Source: Rhodothermus profundi (lineage in GTDB: Bacteria > Bacteroidota > Rhodothermia > Rhodothermales > Rhodothermaceae). From it: 64,000 nucleotides of DNA. Shown here piece by piece: positions 59,556 through 64,000 of this stretch. Under the pieces are notes generated by a model. It saw only the letters and a list, made by a program, of their open reading frames with translations. It was not told where the DNA came from and searched no databases. The first letter of the stretch is position 1. The number at the start of each line of letters is the position of its first letter. Location: NCBI RefSeq assembly GCF_900142415.1, contig NZ_FRAU01000001.1:613246-677245 (forward strand), written 5' to 3'. The position numbers were made by a program, and so were the translations under genes.

Positions 59556-62500
59556 ATGAGCAAAGCGCTGCGTGCCGGAAAATTCACAGGCGGGTTGGTA
59601 CTGCTGCTATTAGGTGGACTGCTGCCGGGCTTGCGTCCCCTGACCGGCGCGTGGACGCTGCATGCGCAGACACCGCCTGCCCGGCTCCAGGCCGATACTT
59701 CCCGGACAGATACGCTGCGCACCACCCGCGCCGATCGATGGCTCCCGCGCCCTGCTCGCGACCTTCCTTATGCCCGATTGTGGCCACGCACCGCTTCGCT
59801 CGTTACGCTTCGCCCCAGCGCCTGGCGCCAGGAAATCGTACTGGATTCAACCCGGCTGGCCTACCACATCCATGAACGCATTGGCTCCATCGAGGTGCGC
59901 GTGCCCGTCACGCTCGACTTCACGACGTACCGGGCCCTGCGCCTACGCCAGGCCCTGCACGCAAACTGGGCCACGCTCCAAACGCAGCGGCAGCGACAGG
60001 CTACCCGACGACGCCGGGGAGGTCTGGGCGTCAGCATCGCGCTGCCCGGTGGCCGCCAGAGCGCTTTTTCGACCATCTTTGGCCGTCCGGAAGTAGACCT
60101 GCGCGTCAATGGCCAGGCCAACATCAACGCTGGCTTTAACTACCGAAAAAGCGATCAGCAAGTAGCGTTCTCAGGCCGCGTTGCCCGACTCGATCCCGAC
60201 TTTAAGCAAGACCTGCGCCTGGGCATCACCGGTACCATCGGCGACAAGCTCCGCGTCAACGTCAACTGGGACACCAATAACCAGTTCGACTATCAAAACC
60301 AGCTCCGCCTCGAATACACCGGCTACGAGGACGAAATCATCCAGCGTATCGAGGCGGGCAATGTCATGCTCCAGACCCCTTCGCAACTCATCCGCGGAGG
60401 CCAGAGCCTCTTTGGCATCAAGGCGCAGTTTCAGCTCGGCGGCCTGCAGATCACCACCGTGGCCAGCCAGCAGGAAGGCCAGGCCAACTCGCTGACCATC
60501 AGTGGCGGCGCGCAGACTACCACGTTCGACCTGCAACCCACCGACTATGACGACAGCCGCCATTTCTTCCTGGCCTACTACTTTCGTAATCGGTGGGAAG
60601 ATGCCCTGTCTGATCCCCCCAACATACGAGTCGCCAATGGGTTTGAGCGCATTACCGAAATCGAAGTCTGGAAGCTGGTCTACCCGGTACGGGACGATGA
60701 GAACGTGCGCCAGGTAGTAGCGCTCGTCGACCTGGGCGAGCCGGAAGCGCTGCTGACGCTGGCCAACGCCTACACGCGCGTCGATGCCGCAGCCCTGCCC
60801 GACAACCGCAACGACCGCTACGACGATTCGCCCGGAGGCGAAGTGGACACCTATCTGCGCAACGGCCAGGCCAACGCAGCAGCCTATCTCAAAAATCAGC
60901 GCGGCCTGAGCGAAGATGACTTCCAGATTGGCCGCTTCAAGCGTCTGGAACCCGGCCGCGACTACACCTTCGATGAGGTGCTCGGCTATCTCTCCCTGAC
61001 GCAACGACTCCAGGAAAATGAAGCGCTCGCGGTCGCCTTTCGCTACCGGGCAGGCGGCCGCATCTACCAGGTAGGCGACTTTTCCTCAGAAACCGGAGGC
61101 GCCGGCGGCGGCCAGGACGAAGACCGTCTGGTGCTCAAACTGCTCCGTCCCAGCCGCCCCCGCCAGCCTTCCCCTGCGACCGGCTACAACCCGGCTGTCT
61201 GGTATCTGGAACTGCGCAACCTCTACCGCCTGCCCGGCCGCGGGATCAATCCCGAGGACTTCGAGCTGGAGATCTACTATCAACCACCCGGTAAAACGGC
61301 TCAGAAATTCCTGGCGGAACTGGGCGCCCAGCGCACCCTGCTTCAACTGCTCGGCCTGGACCGTCTCAACCAGGACCAGGCTCCTGTCCCCGACAACCGC
61401 TTCGACTTCCTGCCCAGCATTACCATTGACCCGGGCGAAGGGCTGCTCATCTTTCCGTTTCTAGAACCCTTTGGCGAGCGGCTCGCGCAACTCATCGATG
61501 CCACCGAGCTACCCGACGACCAGAAAGCGGCTCTCAAAGACCGCTACGTCTTCCAGGATCTCTACACGCAGAAAAAGGAAAACGCCCGCCGCAATACAAA
61601 ACACAACGTCTACCGCATTCAGGGCTCCTACAAAAGCGCAGTTCAGGACTTTTACGATCTGCAGGCCTATGCTGGCCTAGTCGAAGGGTCGGTGCGCGTT
61701 ACCTCAGGCGGCACGCCCCTGCAGGAAGGGGTCGATTTTGTCGTGGACTACCAGAGCGGCACCGTACGCATCATCAACCCGGCCTATCTTACGCCCGGCC
61801 GTGAAATTCAAATCTCCTATGAACAGAACGCGCTGTTCAATCTGCAAAAAAAGACGTTGCTCGGCCTCCGGGCCGACTACACGCTGGGCGAAAATCTGAC
61901 GCTGGGCGCCACCATGATGCGCCTCAGTCAGAAATCACTGGTCGACAAGTTTCGGCTCGGTGAAGAGCCCATCAATAACCTGATCTGGGGCATCGATGGT
62001 TCGTTCACGGCTCGCCCACGCTGGCTGACCTACATGCTGGACGCATTGCCATTGATCCAGACCAAAGAGCCCAGCGAGATTTCCTTTTCAGGCGAATTTG
62101 CCCAGCTACGTCCCGGACATGGCGAAACGCTGGCCTTCGAACGCACGCGCCGTGAGCTGCGCGACAACAACCGCGACTTTCCACGGGACGAATTGAAAGG
62201 CATTTCCTACATCGACGACTTCGAAGGGTTTGAAAACACTTTCTCCCTGAAACAACCGGGCAGTTGGCGCCTGGCCTCCCCACCCGACTCAATTGCCCGC
62301 TACCCTGCCGGGTTCACCGGAAGCCTGTACGACTCGCTGCGCACCACCTGGCGGGGCATCTTTACCTGGTATCAGCTCAGTGACGTGCTCGTGGCTGACC
62401 TGGCCCGCCGCGCACCCGTCTACGACCCTGAAGCGGTCCGGCCCGTTCTCATCACCGACGTGTTTCCTAACCGGGACGTCCGGGGGGAGCTAAACCAGAC

Positions 62501-64000
62501 GCTGCCCACACTCGACGTGTACTTCAACCCACACCGCCGCGGCCCTTACAACTATACCACTGAACTCGACGACTTCCTCAATCATCCAGAAGAGGTCTGG
62601 GGCGGCATGATGCAGCGCCTGCCAGAAGGATACACCGACTTCAACCTGAAAAATATTGAGTTTATCGAATTCATCTTCCGCCCCTTCCCGGAAAATCCGG
62701 AGCGAGATGCCGGCCCTCAGGCCAAACTGTACATCGATCTGGGATCCATTTCCGAAGACGTGATCCCCAACGGTAAACTGAACGCCGAAGATGGGCTCTC
62801 CATGACAGACCCCACTTCTGGTTTTCGGGGTGATCAGTGGAGTCGCTATCCTACCAGCATCCAGAATAATTCCGTCGACCTGGACCTGAGCCTGCGCCGC
62901 ACCGAAGACCTGGGGCTAGACGGCCTCGTCTCGTATGACCTTTCCGCTTATCCTGAAGTCTACACAGAAGCCTTCCACTTCCGAAAGTTTCTGGAATCGC
63001 TCGATCCTGCCCATCCAGACCCGCGATACCGAGCGGAACGGGCTCGCGCGCTCCGCGATCCTTCAGGCGACGACTATCAGAGCTTCGATAACGAAGCCTT
63101 CTTCAATGACCCCGAGCTCTTTCCACCGGAACTTTACCCGAACGGCGTTCCCCTGCAGGAACGGTTTGCCCACTACTTTCCGGGACTGGAGCTGAACGCC
63201 TATGAAACGCAGAACCAACTGGCCACAGGTGCTTCGGTGCGGCGCGGCAACTCGCGCATCCCGGACACCGAAGACTTGAACTTTAACGCCTCTATCGATA
63301 CAGACAACAGCTACTTTCAGTATGAAATTCCCCTCAGCAAAGCCATTCTCGACTCCCTGGCTCACCCTGATCGAGAGGATGACTACATCGTAGGTGCGAT
63401 CACCAATAGCCGGGGAGAAACCTGGTATCAGGTGCGCATCCCCGTGCGCAAATATACCCGCCGGGTAGGTAACATCCAGGACTTCTCGCTCATCGAAACC
63501 ATCCGCGTGTGGACCACCGGCCATCGCGTCCCGATCACGCTGCGTTTTGCCACCTTCGAGCTGGTAGGGAGTCAGTGGCGCAAGGCCGAAGAGGTTGCTG
63601 TCGAAGAACAGACGCCGTCCGACACGCTGTTTGCTAACACGCGGGTTAGCATCTCCAGCATCAACAATGAAGAAAATCCGGACATTTATCGCACGCCCAA
63701 CGGAGCTATTATCAGCCAGGTGCGCATGGCCAGCGGCGTCGTGCGTAACGCCCGCGAGCAAGCGCTGGTACTGCGCGTCGAAAATCTCTACCCCGGCCAT
63801 CAGCGAGGGATCTACAAAACCTTCACCCAGGGGTTGGATCTGCTTCGGTATTCCAACCTGCGCATGTTCGTCCATCTACATGGCACGTTAGGCGATGGTA
63901 CCCCGCTCGAAGCACTGGCCCAGCAGGATCCTGAGGCCGCGCGTCAAAAAGTCCGGCTCTTCGTGCGCCTGGGCTCAAACGCCAGCAACGACTACTATGA
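59556..64000 (+). CDS. sprA: Cell surface protein SprA/Sov, type IX secretion translocon (3' truncated by window edge)
   Basis: 1481 codons are visible without a stop; SprA is about 2400 residues. ATG 59556 gives a signal peptide with GGLVLLLLGGLLPGLRP and a cleavage near TLHAQ. SprA hallmarks: DFTTYRALRLRQAL near 120, NVNWDTNNQFDYQNQLRLEY, ERIEAGNVMLQTPSQLIRGG-like text (IQRIEAGNVMLQTPSQ), FGIKAQFQLGGLQITTVASQ, IEVWKLVYPVRD, and TKHNVYRIQGSYKS. It forms the huge outer-membrane beta-barrel through which T9SS cargo passes. Its presence implies T9SS secretion in this organism, and gliding in some relatives. Nearby 54968-55275 is a relic of a T9SS cargo gene. Confidence 0.93.
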   Translation, partial: MSKALRAGKFTGGLVLLLLGGLLPGLRPLTGAWTLHAQTPPARLQADTSRTDTLRTTRADRWLPRPARDLPYARLWPRTASLVTLRPSAWRQEIVLDSTRLAYHIHERIGSIEVRVPVTLDFTTYRALRLRQALHANWATLQTQRQRQATRRRRGGLGVSIALPGGRQSAFSTIFGRPEVDLRVNGQANINAGFNYRKSDQQVAFSGRVARLDPDFKQDLRLGITGTIGDKLRVNVNWDTNNQFDYQNQLRLEYTGYEDEIIQRIEAGNVMLQTPSQLIRGGQSLFGIKAQFQLGGLQITTVASQQEGQANSLTISGGAQTTTFDLQPTDYDDSRHFFLAYYFRNRWEDALSDPPNIRVANGFERITEIEVWKLVYPVRDDENVRQVVALVDLGEPEALLTLANAYTRVDAAALPDNRNDRYDDSPGGEVDTYLRNGQANAAAYLKNQRGLSEDDFQIGRFKRLEPGRDYTFDEVLGYLSLTQRLQENEALAVAFRYRAGGRIYQVGDFSSETGGAGGGQDEDRLVLKLLRPSRPRQPSPATGYNPAVWYLELRNLYRLPGRGINPEDFELEIYYQPPGKTAQKFLAELGAQRTLLQLLGLDRLNQDQAPVPDNRFDFLPSITIDPGEGLLIFPFLEPFGERLAQLIDATELPDDQKAALKDRYVFQDLYTQKKENARRNTKHNVYRIQGSYKSAVQDFYDLQAYAGLVEGSVRVTSGGTPLQEGVDFVVDYQSGTVRIINPAYLTPGREIQISYEQNALFNLQKKTLLGLRADYTLGENLTLGATMMRLSQKSLVDKFRLGEEPINNLIWGIDGSFTARPRWLTYMLDALPLIQTKEPSEISFSGEFAQLRPGHGETLAFERTRRELRDNNRDFPRDELKGISYIDDFEGFENTFSLKQPGSWRLASPPDSIARYPAGFTGSLYDSLRTTWRGIFTWYQLSDVLVADLARRAPVYDPEAVRPVLITDVFPNRDVRGELNQTLPTLDVYFNPHRRGPYNYTTELDDFLNHPEEVWGGMMQRLPEGYTDFNLKNIEFIEFIFRPFPENPERDAGPQAKLYIDLGSISEDVIPNGKLNAEDGLSMTDPTSGFRGDQWSRYPTSIQNNSVDLDLSLRRTEDLGLDGLVSYDLSAYPEVYTEAFHFRKFLESLDPAHPDPRYRAERARALRDPSGDDYQSFDNEAFFNDPELFPPELYPNGVPLQERFAHYFPGLELNAYETQNQLATGASVRRGNSRIPDTEDLNFNASIDTDNSYFQYEIPLSKAILDSLAHPDREDDYIVGAITNSRGETWYQVRIPVRKYTRRVGNIQDFSLIETIRVWTTGHRVPITLRFATFELVGSQWRKAEEVAVEEQTPSDTLFANTRVSISSINNEENPDIYRTPNGAIISQVRMASGVVRNAREQALVLRVENLYPGHQRGIYKTFTQGLDLLRYSNLRMFVHLHGTLGDGTPLEALAQQDPEAARQKVRLFVRLGSNASNDYY

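Noticed and set aside
60171-61004. 277-codon minus-strand open frame inside sprA, and a second at 63063-63875
   Set aside because: The plus-strand frame reads continuously as SprA; the antisense frames have no motifs.
1-64000. CRISPR array, insertion sequences, prophage or rRNA operon
   Set aside because: I found no regularly spaced repeats, transposase, integrase, phage structural gene or rRNA sequence in the window.

Overview
The window is a GC-rich (AT-rich only in one island) bacterial chromosome segment that best fits the Rhodothermota/Bacteroidota group, probably a Rhodothermus-like thermophile. This rests on the gene set (a long SprA/Sov type IX secretion translocon gene at the right edge, a DUF3098 protein, a RicT-holB pair, a hexameric-type citrate synthase) and on promoters with the Bacteroidota-style TAnnTTTG -7 element, seen before ndk and before tRNA-Met. 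The assignment is inferred from content; no 16S gene or database search was available.

Layout. 1-6754: a tight co-directional operon for CoA-thioester catabolism (partial enoyl-CoA hydratase, amidase, SDR, ACAD10/11-type dehydrogenase, AidB-like dehydrogenase, ACAD10/11-type APH kinase). 6766-11639 (minus): prolyl oligopeptidase, a small unknown protein, MoaA and a GntR/UTRA regulator. 11789-15738 (plus): ndk, then a cell-wall group (NamZ-type muramidase, PBP4-type carboxypeptidase, MreD), with a minus-strand DUF3098 gene between. 15842-24330: bifunctional ThrA, tRNA-Ala, citrate synthase, ECF sigma with its zinc anti-sigma, and a NarL-type two-component pair whose kinase carries a FixL-like PAS domain.

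24403-32101 (minus) is a glycan-modification region: a TPR/glycosyltransferase/methyltransferase fusion, methyltransferase, GT2, HAD, ATP-grasp and Gfo/Idh/MocA enzymes. Much of it is AT-rich. The core is flanked by a 33-bp direct repeat that is part of an M90 (MtfA-like) peptidase gene, intact on the right and only a relic on the left, so the block looks inserted. 32273-41682 (plus) is a flagellar rod/ring/hook-associated operon (flgF G A H I J N K L) behind a sigma-54-like promoter, with a helical-repeat protein, an HDOD protein and a receiver-like protein lacking its phosphorylation residues at its end. Flagella are uncommon in the wider Bacteroidota, and here they sit in the same chromosome segment as a T9SS translocon gene. 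A glycan island beside flagellar genes suggests flagellin glycosylation, but no flagellin gene lies in the window.

41782-50451: an SSS-family symporter, a GroES-like protein with an acidic tail, and the three parts of a TerY-P (YegI/YegK/YegL-like) kinase-PP2C-VWA triad. The triad is split by a divergent pair: a RamB/ScfR-like regulator and aceA (isocitrate lyase). The aceA promoter is near-consensus and has a perfect palindrome next to its -35, which points to local control of the glyoxylate shunt. 50521-64000: TPR protein, RicT, DNA polymerase III delta-prime, tRNA-Met, a decayed T9SS-cargo remnant, an EF-G-2-like GTPase, tsaB, accD and the first 1481 codons of sprA.
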